In this document: one piece after another, positions 26,373 to 34,394 of the stretch | How positions within the stretch are numbered: the first letter of the stretch is position 1 | How the letters are laid out: the number at the start of each line of letters is the position of its first letter | Assembly: GCF_009827305.1 (NCBI RefSeq) | Contig: NZ_WTYJ01000002.1 | Location: forward strand, 496,001-560,000 | Source of the DNA: Croceibacterium xixiisoli | Lineage (GTDB): Bacteria; Pseudomonadota; Alphaproteobacteria; Sphingomonadales; Sphingomonadaceae | Length of the DNA stretch: 64,000 bases | Direction of reading: 5' to 3' | The notes under the pieces: model-generated | What the model was told of the DNA's origin: nothing | Databases searched by the model: none | Seen by the model: the letters and a program-made list of their open reading frames with translations, nothing else | Translations under genes and position numbers: made by a program

Positions 26373-27031
26373 CCGTAACGCTCCATGAACAGGCGGGCCG
26401 CTGCTGTTTCGGCTTCCTGCTTGCTGTTGGCGGTGGCTTCGACCGCCCCGACATTGTTGACGCTAACCCGCACGGTAAAGCGCGATGCATGATCGGGGCC
26501 TGACCGGTCGACCAGCGCATATTCCGGCGGTTTGCGACGATTGCCGGCCGCCCATTCCTGCAGCGCGCTTTTCGGATGCTTGGACTGGCCGGCCTTCCCC
26601 TGCAGCGCCGCCTGCCAGATTTGCAGCACCAGTGCGCGCGTTGCATCGAACCCGCTGGCGATGAAACTGGCGCCCAGCAGCGCCTCCATCACATCACCCA
26701 ATACATTGTCGCTGTCCGCTGCGCCATCGTCCCGTGCCTGCTTGCCCAGGCGCAGGTGGCCGGGGACGCCGATGGCACGCGCCACGGCGGCACAGGTCTG
26801 GCGGCTGACCAGCGCATTCAGCCGCTGCGCCAGTTCACCTTCTGGTCCCTGATGGCTGCCGTGCAACCAGGCGGCAATGGTCAGCCCCAGCACCCTATCG
26901 CCGAGAAATTCCAGCCGCTGGTAATCGCGCGCGGCGCCGGTGCTGCCATGGGTCAGCGCTTCCAGCCACAGCGCCTCATCCGCGACGGCGAAGCCCAGCT
27001 GTTTCAGCCAGTCCAGCGTGTCGCTGTTCAT
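26369..27031 (-). CDS. rnc: Ribonuclease III
   Basis: 220 residues from ATG 27031 (MNSDTLDW). The catalytic domain shows RLEFLGDRVL and GDVMEALLGA with the metal-binding acids; the usual Ser after GD is Arg here. The double-stranded RNA-binding domain occupies about 150-218. Processes rRNA precursors and other duplex RNA. Starts 17 nt after lepB and overlaps era. Confidence 0.96.
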   Translation of the reverse strand: MNSDTLDWLKQLGFAVADEALWLEALTHGSTGAARDYQRLEFLGDRVLGLTIAAWLHGSHQGPEGELAQRLNALVSRQTCAAVARAIGVPGHLRLGKQARDDGAADSDNVLGDVMEALLGASFIASGFDATRALVLQIWQAALQGKAGQSKHPKSALQEWAAGNRRKPPEYALVDRSGPDHASRFTVRVSVNNVGAVEATANSKQEAETAAARLFMERYG

Positions 27032-27048
27032 CGGTTGATCGGTTGTTT

Positions 27049-27903
27049 TCAAAAGCCCTTCCCGATGCGGCTCCACCGTGCGGCCGTGAACCAGGTCCAG
27101 GGCTTCAGCCATTCGGCCGATCCATCGGTGGAAAAGAACATGAAGCTGGCACGGCCTGCCACATTGTCGATCGGCACCAGCCCGACACCTTCCTTCGCCA
27201 CAGGCGGGAACCGGCTGTCGAGCGAATCGTCGCGATTGTCGCCCATGACGAACAGGCGCCCTTCGGGTACGGTGACCGGCTCCGTCGTATCCTGCGGATA
27301 CAGCCCGTAATCGAGCACATTATAGGTCTTGCCATTGGGCAGGGTTTCGAGAAACTGGGGGTAGGCGCACACGAAACTGCCATCGGGCTGACGCTGGGTG
27401 AAGCGCACGTCCTTGCACCCTTGCGTGGGCGCGATCGGCAGTTTGAAATCCGCCACGCGCTTCTTGGGCACGGCCTGACCATTGATCTGCAGTACCCCGC
27501 CGACCATCTGCACCTGATCGCCCGGCAAGCCGATGACCCGCTTGACGTAATCGGCACGATCGACCGGATGGCGGAAGATAATCACATCACCCTGCTTAGG
27601 CACGCCACCGGGGATGCGGCCATTCCACAGCTTGATGTCGAAGGGCATGGATGCCTGCGAATAGCCATAGGGCCACTTGGCGGCGAACAGATAGTCCCCC
27701 ACCAGCAGGCGCGGCATCATCGACCCGCTGGGAATGACGAAGCTGGTGAACACGAATGTGCGGAACAGCACCACCACCACGATCAGCTTGATCAGGAAAA
27801 CGAAGAAATTGTCTTCCTTCTTTTCCTTCTGCGGCTTCGCATTGCCATGGGCGGCGGCCGGTGCGCTTGCCGCTGCGGCGGGTAGGGTGTCAGTATCGCT
27901 CAT
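27049..27903 (-). CDS. lepB: Signal peptidase I (first of two)
   Basis: 284 residues. A disordered N-terminus is followed by one transmembrane helix (about 33-52) and the catalytic domain, with nucleophile S61 in IPSGSMMP and general base K121 in YVKRVIGLPGD. The GDNRDDSLDSR box is intact. Cleaves signal peptides of exported proteins. Head of lepB-rnc-era. A second paralog lies at 45685-46620. Confidence 0.95.
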   Translation of the reverse strand: MSDTDTLPAAAASAPAAAHGNAKPQKEKKEDNFFVFLIKLIVVVVLFRTFVFTSFVIPSGSMMPRLLVGDYLFAAKWPYGYSQASMPFDIKLWNGRIPGGVPKQGDVIIFRHPVDRADYVKRVIGLPGDQVQMVGGVLQINGQAVPKKRVADFKLPIAPTQGCKDVRFTQRQPDGSFVCAYPQFLETLPNGKTYNVLDYGLYPQDTTEPVTVPEGRLFVMGDNRDDSLDSRFPPVAKEGVGLVPIDNVAGRASFMFFSTDGSAEWLKPWTWFTAARWSRIGKGF

Positions 27904-28073
27904 CGCAACATTCCATGTTGGCCGGGGAAATCACCGCCAGTTTCACCCGTGCTGTCGCAAGGGGCGAATCCGGCGATATTTCCGGTTTCCATTCATCGCC
28001 GGAGCGCCTAGCCCTTTCGCCTGGTTTCAGGAAGGGGGCCTCTACCAGGGGGCCACAGGGGAGTATCAGCTGC

Positions 28074-29618
28074 ATGGGTGATCTGCGTGCAAAATCCTGG
28101 GCGAAGATTTCAGCCCAGCCGGAAAGCACGCTCGCGCAGCTGTTCTCCGACCATCCCGATCGGGTGGCGCAACTGTCCACCCGTTTCCTGCTCAGCGATG
28201 ATGGGCAAGACGAGGAAGCCGGCGCCGGCGGCATCTGGTTCGACTGGTCCAAGACCCATCTGACCGCCTCCCTGATCGATGATTTCAACGAACTGGCTGG
28301 CGCTGCCGGCTTTGCAGACATGCGCCGCCGGCTGTTCGCGGGCGAGGTGGTCAACCCCACCGAAGGGCGCGCTGCCGAACATCCGGCCCTGCGCGGCGTG
28401 GGTCGCGACAGCAGCGTGGAAGAGGCGGAGGCGCTGCGCCATCGCATGCGGATGCTGGTGGGCGCGATCCATGCCGGCGCCTTGGGTGAGGTGAAGCATC
28501 TGATCCATATCGGGATCGGCGGATCGGCGCTGGGCCCGGCGCTGGCCGTGGATGCGCTGGCGCGTGATCTGGCGCTGGTCGATGTGCATGTGATTTCCAA
28601 CATCGATGGTGTCGCCTTGGAAGCCGCCTTTGCCGTCTGTGATCCGCAGACCACGCTGGTCGCTGTTGCCAGCAAGACCTTCACCACCATCGAAACCATG
28701 ACCAATGCCACCAGCGCGCTGAAATGGCTGGCGGACAATGGCGTGTCCGATCCCTCCGGCCGGGTGATCGCACTGACCGCCGCGCCCGAACGGGCGGTGG
28801 AATGGGGGGTGGACGAAACCCGTATCCTGCCTTTCGCCGAAAGCGTGGGCGGGCGCTATTCCCTCTGGTCGTCGATCGGCTTCCCCGTGGCGATCGCGAT
28901 CGGCTGGGAAGATTTTGAATCCATGCTGGCCGGCGCGGCAGCGATCGACCGGCATTTCCGCGACAGCGACGGGGCCGACAATCTGCCGTTGCGGGCGGCC
29001 TTCTCCGATCTTTATTATGCCCGCGTCCGAGGCGCGCAAACCCGCGCGGTCTTTGCCTATGACGAACGGCTGCGCCTCCTGCCCGACTATCTCCAGCAAC
29101 TGGAGATGGAGAGCAATGGCAAGAGCGTGACGGCAGAGGGCGCGCCGGTCGATGCGCCGACTGCGCCGATCACCTGGGGCGGGGTGGGCACCGATGCCCA
29201 GCATGCGGTGTTCCAATTGCTGCATCAGGGCACCCATCTGGTGCCGGTCGATTTCATCGCCAGCATCGCCCCCGGGGACGATCTCGACGCTGCGCATCAT
29301 CGCATTCTGCTGATGAACTGCTTTGCACAAGGGGCCGCGCTGATGTCCGGTCGGCACAGCGATGATCCGGCGCGCAACTATCCGGGCAACCGCCCCTCGG
29401 CCACCATCCTGTGCGACGATCTGGATCCTGCCACGCTGGGTGCGCTGATCGCCTTCCACGAACATCGCACCTTTGCCGCAGCCGTGCTGATGGGGATCAA
29501 CCCCTTCGACCAGTTTGGTGTCGAACTGGGCAAGGAAATCGCCAAGAAAATCCAGCAGGGTGGGGAAAGCTTCGATCCGAGCACGGAAAATTTGCTCGCA
29601 CTGGCCGGGCTGGACTGA
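28074..29618 (+). CDS. pgi: Glucose-6-phosphate isomerase
   Basis: 514 residues from ATG 28074. The family signature near the C-terminus (FDQFGVELGKEIAKK) and the active-site segment HIGIGGSALGP are intact. Interconverts glucose-6-phosphate and fructose-6-phosphate. Divergent from lepB across about 170 bp with no recognisable feature. An EcfG promoter for the next gene begins 20 bp after the stop. Confidence 0.96.
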   Translation: MGDLRAKSWAKISAQPESTLAQLFSDHPDRVAQLSTRFLLSDDGQDEEAGAGGIWFDWSKTHLTASLIDDFNELAGAAGFADMRRRLFAGEVVNPTEGRAAEHPALRGVGRDSSVEEAEALRHRMRMLVGAIHAGALGEVKHLIHIGIGGSALGPALAVDALARDLALVDVHVISNIDGVALEAAFAVCDPQTTLVAVASKTFTTIETMTNATSALKWLADNGVSDPSGRVIALTAAPERAVEWGVDETRILPFAESVGGRYSLWSSIGFPVAIAIGWEDFESMLAGAAAIDRHFRDSDGADNLPLRAAFSDLYYARVRGAQTRAVFAYDERLRLLPDYLQQLEMESNGKSVTAEGAPVDAPTAPITWGGVGTDAQHAVFQLLHQGTHLVPVDFIASIAPGDDLDAAHHRILLMNCFAQGAALMSGRHSDDPARNYPGNRPSATILCDDLDPATLGALIAFHEHRTFAAAVLMGINPFDQFGVELGKEIAKKIQQGGESFDPSTENLLALAGLD

Positions 29619-29638
29619 CTTCCAGCCGGGTAAAAATC

Positions 29639-29663
29639 GGAACCCTGATGCACTCCGGCGGTT
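29639..29663 (+). promoter_or_regulatory. EcfG-type promoter of the hibernation-factor gene
   Basis: GGAAC (29639-29643), 16-bp spacer, GGTT (29660-29663): one mismatch from the GGAAC-N16-CGTT consensus. It lies 27 bp before the ATG of the HPF/RaiA-type gene. Confidence 0.65.
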
Positions 29664-29689
29664 GGTTTGATGCAACCACGGAGAAAATG

Positions 29690-30079
29690 ATGCCAGAACA
29701 GCAAATTGATCAGATCGGACATGGCAGCAGTGTCGACGTGCCCAAGGCGCAGACCGGCAACAACCTGCTTATAAAGGTAAATGGAAACGGTCTGGCTGAA
29801 GAAGCCGGCGGCATCAATGCCATCAAGACAGCCCTTCGCCGTCGGCTTGCCCGTTTTGAAAATCGGCTCACCCGGGTCGAAGTGCATCTGGAAGATGTGA
29901 ACGCTGAACGCGGCGGTGGCCGAGACAAGCGCTGCCTGATCGAGCTGCGTCCGGCGGGCGGTGCGCCCATTGCCGTGACGGATTTCGCCGGTGAAGTCGC
30001 TCCATCGTTGGCTGGCGCCACAACCAAGGCGGTTGCCGCCATGAACAGCCATTTCGGCAAGCTCGACGCGCAGAGGTAG
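29690..30079 (+). CDS. HPF/RaiA-type ribosome-associated protein
   Basis: 129 residues from ATG 29690, with GGAG 7 nt upstream. An in-frame ATG at 29648 would lie upstream of the -10, so it is rejected. The domain (about 18-120) has the S30AE-like pattern RRRLARFENRLTRVEVHLED and DKRCLIELRP. This is the short class, without the long C-terminal dimerisation domain. It would bind the 30S decoding region and inactivate ribosomes in stress. The EcfG promoter fits that role. Confidence 0.82.
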   Translation: MPEQQIDQIGHGSSVDVPKAQTGNNLLIKVNGNGLAEEAGGINAIKTALRRRLARFENRLTRVEVHLEDVNAERGGGRDKRCLIELRPAGGAPIAVTDFAGEVAPSLAGATTKAVAAMNSHFGKLDAQR

Positions 30080-30098
30080 GCGCGGGGGTGGTGGCTGG

Positions 30099-30235
30099 AC
30101 TTCGACGGGCTCAGCCCGAGCGGGCGTGGGGTTCTGAAGCTGTGAACCCTACGCGACCCGCCGCGCCCGTCACGCAATAGGATCCTTCCTCCGCTCCCAA
30201 CGCCGTCCAGCCTGGGCCAGTCGAAGGCCAAGCGC
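30099..30235. repeat. Pair of REP-like elements (locus 3)
   Basis: The left copy (ACTTCGACGGGCTCAGCCCG) and an inverted, more diverged right copy (CCAGCCTGGGCCAGTCGAAG) lie between the HPF-type gene and the secreted protein gene. The arrangement is the same as locus 1. The gap 30080-30393 otherwise shows nothing coding. Confidence 0.7.
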
Positions 30236-30393
30236 CCTCGGCAAGGCCAGACCCGTGAACTCGAGCCCCGCAGATAGTACCTCCGGATCCACGCAATCCG
30301 GTGGCATTGCCGCGCAAACGCTCGTATCAGCAAACGATAACAGAACTGAACAATCCGGACTGCGTCAAACGCAGCCGGCGGAGGAGGGCGAAC

Positions 30394-31509
30394 ATGAAGG
30401 GAAATGGCTGCAAACCGCGCAGGCTGGCGTCTGCCGGACTGGCATTGTCGCTGGCTTTGCTGTCAGGCACTGCACAGGCGCAACAGGCTGCTGCAAACGC
30501 TCCGACTGATCTGACTGTGATGCCGCCGGTCACCACCAGCTTCCAGCCGCAGCGCACCCCCTGGGGTGATCCGGATCTGCGCGGGGTCTGGCCGATCAAT
30601 GATGTCGCCGAAATGCCGGTCAGCCGGCCGGATCAATATGGCAATCGCTTCTTCAAGACCGAGGAAGAGCTGGCGCAGGAACAGACCCGCGCAAACGAAC
30701 TGGAAACCCGCTACGCCAAGGAAGAAGCGGAGGAAACCATCGGCACCGGGCACTGGATCGAATATCTGGCCGGCCAGCGCCGCACATCCATGCTGGTGGA
30801 ACCGGCCAGTGGCAAGCTGCCCACCTTCACCCCGCAGGCCGAAGCGCTGTACAAGGCCGGCCGATCCAGCTGGACCCCCAACACGCAATTCGACTGGGTC
30901 ACCGATTTCGACAGCTGGGATCGCTGCATTTCCCGCGGATTTCCCGCCTCCATGCTGCCGTTCCGCTACAACAATGGCATCCGCATCTATCAATCGCCCG
31001 GCTATGTGGTGATCGCGCTGGAAATGCTCGGCACGCGGGTGATCCCGGTCACCAGCCAGCCGGCGGTGCCGGGCGCGGTGCAGGCCTGGCTCGGCAGCAG
31101 CCGCGGCCATTGGGAAGGCAACACACTGGTCATCGAAACCGCCAATCTGAAGACCGGCGACAGCGCCACGCGTGACATGTACGCCCGCAACGGATCGCCG
31201 CTGAACATGGCCACGCGCGGCATTCCGCCGTGGAACACCATTCCCACCAGCGGCAAGGCACGGGTGGTCGAACGGCTGACCATGGTGGGCGAAAACACCA
31301 TTACCTATGAAATGAGCTATTCCGATCCCGACGTCTTCACCGCACCCTGGACCGTACGGTTCGACTGGACGCGCGACAGCGACTATGAATTCTTCGAATA
31401 TGCCTGCCACGAAGGCAATGTGCAGGTCCGCAACTACATCACCGCCTCCCGCGCCGGCCGCCTCGGCACGCTGAGCGCGGAGGAGGCAGCGGGCGACAGC
31501 GGCCACTGA
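30394..31509 (+). CDS. Secreted protein of unknown function
   Basis: 371 residues from ATG 30394, preceded by GAGGAGGGCG. A Sec signal peptide ends at TAQAQQ. The mature part contains TPWGDPDLRGVWPIND, similar to the PDLSGVW box of a large uncharacterised periplasmic family common in sphingomonads and acidobacteria. No catalytic motif is recognised. The charged stretch 100-145 looks helical. Function unknown. Confidence 0.7.
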   Translation: MKGNGCKPRRLASAGLALSLALLSGTAQAQQAAANAPTDLTVMPPVTTSFQPQRTPWGDPDLRGVWPINDVAEMPVSRPDQYGNRFFKTEEELAQEQTRANELETRYAKEEAEETIGTGHWIEYLAGQRRTSMLVEPASGKLPTFTPQAEALYKAGRSSWTPNTQFDWVTDFDSWDRCISRGFPASMLPFRYNNGIRIYQSPGYVVIALEMLGTRVIPVTSQPAVPGAVQAWLGSSRGHWEGNTLVIETANLKTGDSATRDMYARNGSPLNMATRGIPPWNTIPTSGKARVVERLTMVGENTITYEMSYSDPDVFTAPWTVRFDWTRDSDYEFFEYACHEGNVQVRNYITASRAGRLGTLSAEEAAGDSGH

Positions 31510-31533
31510 TCACCCGGTTTCAATCTCCGATAA

Positions 31534-31562
31534 CCCTATCCGCTCAGGCTGAGCGGATAGGG
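31534..31562. terminator. Convergent terminator-like hairpin carrying the REP core
   Basis: A 13-bp perfect stem (CCCTATCCGCTCA / TGAGCGGATAGGG) with a GGC loop lies between two convergent genes. On the minus strand the core reads CGCTCAGCCTGAGC, the same as the REP-like elements elsewhere in the window. Confidence 0.6.
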
Positions 31563-31575
31563 TGAAAACTCACCC

Positions 31576-32901
31576 TCAAAACCGCTTCAGCTTCTGGTCG
31601 GGATCATAACCGCCGCGTGCCAGTTCCAGCTGTGCCACCATGGCCCGGGCATGGCCAACGCCCGGGCTCTCGGCGCCCTCTTCATACTGGTCCGGATCGT
31701 GCCGGACGTTCCAGATGAAATGCCACAGATCCAGTGGCGTCCGCCATGCGGAATGCATGCCGCTCAGGGCCGACTGGAATTCATCCTCACTCATCATGCC
31801 GCTTCCATGGCGGGCGATCAGCCCTTCGGCCCAGGCGATCGCGATCGGATTGATGGTGGCCAGATCCACCTCCTCGGCGGGAATGGTGAACAGATCGGCC
31901 GCCTCCAGCACGCGGCGGGCGTCGTCGAACCGGGCCTGGGCGTTGAGAATGCGGGTATAGGACAGCGTGAACCAGGGGCGGGGCGTCTCTCCGCGCCGTT
32001 CGGGGAAGGCGGCCAGCGCGGCCTGGAAGCGTTCCTCCACCGTGCCTTCATAACGGGTGCCTCCCGGCCCGTCGAAATGGGTGGCCAGGCTGAATTGTTC
32101 TGCCAGCTGGGCATAGCTGCCGCTCAGCCGGTTGTTCCACGCCAGATGGATCAGCGCATGCAGCGTTTCGGTGTAATCGCGGTTTTCGTAGTAATTCTGC
32201 AGGTACATCCGGTCGGCCCATTCGACGCGGGTCAGCGCTTCACCCGGGGGCGGCTCATCGGCAGAGACCTGGCGCCATTGCCAATCCGTCCCGCGCCGCC
32301 ACAGGCTCGGTTCCAGTTGCGCATTCTGAACGAAGAACAGCAGATAGAGCATCAGCCGGCTTTCCAGCCATTTGCGCCGCTTGGCGAAGGCGGCATTGCT
32401 CAGTTGCTTGTCCGGATCGATCAGCGCACGCACATCGCGCGATACATTGCCGGTGCCGAACGGCCGCTTCGGATCAATCCCGCCCGCCCGCAGGCTGGCA
32501 TTCTCCCACAGAATGATCTCATCGGCCTCGGCCTGCCAGGCGATGTCCTCTCCGCTGGCCAGCAATTGCGCGATTTCCGGCGCGGGCGTGCTTTCCAGCC
32601 CATAGCGGTCTTCCTGCGTGGCCCCGGCATAGGGGTTGCGGATCAGCCCGCCGATAGTGTCGCCACTCTTGTCCAGCGTGGCGGTCGCCATGAACACTTC
32701 CAGTGCGGCCAGCAACTGCGGATCGCTGGTGTCATCGATTTCGAAAAAACCGTCATCGGCCAGGGCGGCGGCACCGGATTCGGCGGTTTCCCAGATAACG
32801 GCCAACTCGCGAATGCGGGCGATCTGTTCGGCGGTCACCTCGGTCAGGCTGCTTTCTTCTTCAAGATTGCGCCAGGTCCACAAACCGGTCTGTTCCACCA
32901 T
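31576..32901 (-). CDS. Hypothetical cytoplasmic protein
   Basis: 441 residues from ATG 32901, with GAAGG close upstream. The longer in-frame version has a low-complexity, unlikely N-terminus. There is no signal peptide. The second half (about 210-420) is helical and may be TPR-like: it contains LHALIHLAWNNRLSGSYAQL and ARFDDARRVLEAADLF. The first half is acidic. I recognise no family. Its start faces the flavin-free oxidoreductase gene. Confidence 0.65.
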   Translation of the reverse strand: MVEQTGLWTWRNLEEESSLTEVTAEQIARIRELAVIWETAESGAAALADDGFFEIDDTSDPQLLAALEVFMATATLDKSGDTIGGLIRNPYAGATQEDRYGLESTPAPEIAQLLASGEDIAWQAEADEIILWENASLRAGGIDPKRPFGTGNVSRDVRALIDPDKQLSNAAFAKRRKWLESRLMLYLLFFVQNAQLEPSLWRRGTDWQWRQVSADEPPPGEALTRVEWADRMYLQNYYENRDYTETLHALIHLAWNNRLSGSYAQLAEQFSLATHFDGPGGTRYEGTVEERFQAALAAFPERRGETPRPWFTLSYTRILNAQARFDDARRVLEAADLFTIPAEEVDLATINPIAIAWAEGLIARHGSGMMSEDEFQSALSGMHSAWRTPLDLWHFIWNVRHDPDQYEEGAESPGVGHARAMVAQLELARGGYDPDQKLKRF

Positions 32902-33027
32902 GCCTTCGCTGCTCCACCTTCGCCTCTTTGCCAGCGATCTTAGGGGGCGGATGTTGCCGGGCAATGGCGGCCCGCACCGTCCGGCCCGCGCCCGGGGGCA
33001 CTGACCGCACGGCACGGCGCGTTGGGA

Positions 33028-33636
33028 TCAATAGGCGGCGGTGAAGCGGGCCCGGCTGTGATTGTGCTGTTCCAGCTCGTCGACCATGGCGATGGCGTAA
33101 TCGGCAAAGCTGATCTTGCTGTTGCCTTCGTCATCGGTGATCAGATTGTCGGTATCGGTGCGGAACGTACCAACACGCGGCCCTTCGAAGATGAAGGCGG
33201 CGGGGGAAAAGAACGTCCAGTCCACTTCGGTTTCGGACTTCAGGTCGGCCAGGAAATTGATCCCGCCCATCGCTGCCGGCTTCCAGTCGGCCGGGAATTC
33301 GGGGGAATCGATCAGCCGTTCGCCCGATGCATTCTTCAGGCTGGCAGCACCGCCGGTCACCAGCAGCCGGTTCACGCCTGCCTGGCGCAGGGCAGACAGG
33401 ATCTGATCGGCAGAGACGTCGAAATGCAGCGCGCTGATCACCGCATCATGCCCGGCAACCAGATCGGCCAGCTTGGTGGTATCGGATGCGTCGCCCGCAA
33501 CGGCAGTGATGCCATCGGCGGCGGGGATCTTTTCCGGGCTGCGGGCAATGCCGGTGACTGTGTGGCCGCGTGCGGCGGCTTCCTTGGAAATTTCCGATCC
33601 GGCCCGGCCGCTTGCACCCAGAACTGCGATTTTCAT
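33028..33636 (-). CDS. NAD(P)-dependent epimerase-like oxidoreductase (YwnB/NmrA-like)
   Basis: 202 residues from ATG 33636. The Rossmann motif is MKIAVLGASGRAG, with VTGGAASL further on. The family includes YwnB and other NAD(P)H-binding proteins. The divergent HxlR gene next door is the usual partner, suggesting induction by electrophiles or quinones. Substrate unknown. Confidence 0.82.
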   Translation of the reverse strand: MKIAVLGASGRAGSEISKEAAARGHTVTGIARSPEKIPAADGITAVAGDASDTTKLADLVAGHDAVISALHFDVSADQILSALRQAGVNRLLVTGGAASLKNASGERLIDSPEFPADWKPAAMGGINFLADLKSETEVDWTFFSPAAFIFEGPRVGTFRTDTDNLITDDEGNSKISFADYAIAMVDELEQHNHSRARFTAAY

Positions 33637-33660
33637 CTTGCACTCTCCACTGTGGTTTCC

Positions 33661-33674
33661 AGTAGGTACCAACT
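33661..33674. promoter_or_regulatory. Putative HxlR operator
   Basis: AGTAGGTACCAACT is an imperfect palindrome (6 of 7 pairs match) centred on GGTACC in the 56-bp divergent region between the oxidoreductase and hxlR-like genes. Position suggests that the regulator binds here to control both genes. Confidence 0.45.
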
Positions 33675-33692
33675 GCGCTATGGAAACTGGCC

Positions 33693-34139
33693 ATGCAAGA
33701 CGGTACTTTGATCTCACCAGGCCACTTTCCGGAAACCACCCCGATTGTTGACCAGCCGGTGAGCGCGCCCCGCGGCGATGTCTTCGCCGCCAATTGCCCG
33801 ACGCGGCAACTGCTCGATCGCATCGGCGACAAATGGAGCGTGCTGATCCTCACTCTGTTGGGGGAAGAAACCATGCGCTTCAACGAACTGAAGCGGCGGG
33901 TCGATGGTGTTTCCCAGAAAATGCTCAGCCAGACGCTGCGAACGCTGGAGCGTGACGGCCTGGCCTTCCGAACCGCGCGCCCGACCGTGCCGGTGACCGT
34001 CAGCTACAGTATCACCCCGCTGGGGCGTGAACTGCTCGGCGCCATGCAGTTGCTGATCGACTGGGCCGAAACACGGATGGCCGATGTTTCGGCTGCACAG
34101 CGCGATTATGATCGGCGGCTGGACATGGCGCTGACTTGA
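33693..34139 (+). CDS. HxlR-family transcriptional regulator
   Basis: 148 residues. The winged helix-turn-helix occupies about 35-125, with KWSVLILTLLGEETMRFNEL and SQKMLSQTLRTLERDGL. C35 in the FAANCP segment is at the position of the redox-sensing Cys of YodB/HypR/QorR-type regulators, suggesting a thiol switch. Divergent from the oxidoreductase gene, its likely target. Confidence 0.86.
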   Translation: MQDGTLISPGHFPETTPIVDQPVSAPRGDVFAANCPTRQLLDRIGDKWSVLILTLLGEETMRFNELKRRVDGVSQKMLSQTLRTLERDGLAFRTARPTVPVTVSYSITPLGRELLGAMQLLIDWAETRMADVSAAQRDYDRRLDMALT

Positions 34140-34201
34140 TTTGCGCATTCACGAACGGCCATGCACCAGCGCCACGCCAGAGACCACCCAGGCAAGGCAG
34201 A

Positions 34202-34230
34202 TTGACTTTCGGACCTGCCGCCCCTAGATG
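34202..34230 (+). promoter_or_regulatory. Sigma-70 promoter of the DEAD-box helicase gene
   Basis: TTGACT (34202-34207), 17-bp spacer, TAGATG (34225-34230). It predicts a transcript start near 34237 and a leader of about 158 nt. Confidence 0.6.
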
Positions 34231-34237
34231 CCCCGCA

Positions 34238-34394
34238 GCGAAGCGCCTTGGCAGCGTGAATAGGCGGTTGTCCGCCCCGGCCGCGCTTCGATGTATTTTC
34301 CAGAGCTTCCCTTTTCACGCGGGTCGTTCCTAACCCCGCGAACGTGCGCGCCGGTTGGGTGCGCGCGCTATCGCTGATTGCGAGTATTCATCTC
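34238..34394 (+). promoter_or_regulatory. Structured 5' leader of the DEAD-box helicase
   Basis: The leader contains two stem-loops, CGCGGG...CCCGCG (around 34318-34340) and GCGCGC...GCGCGC (around 34346-34366). No Shine-Dalgarno sequence precedes the ATG. Long structured leaders are known for cold-shock RNA helicases, which often autoregulate through them. Confidence 0.4.

Noticed and set aside
29411-29689. Longer N-terminus for the HPF-type protein
   Set aside because: It would start inside pgi or upstream of the EcfG -10 element and has no ribosome-binding site.
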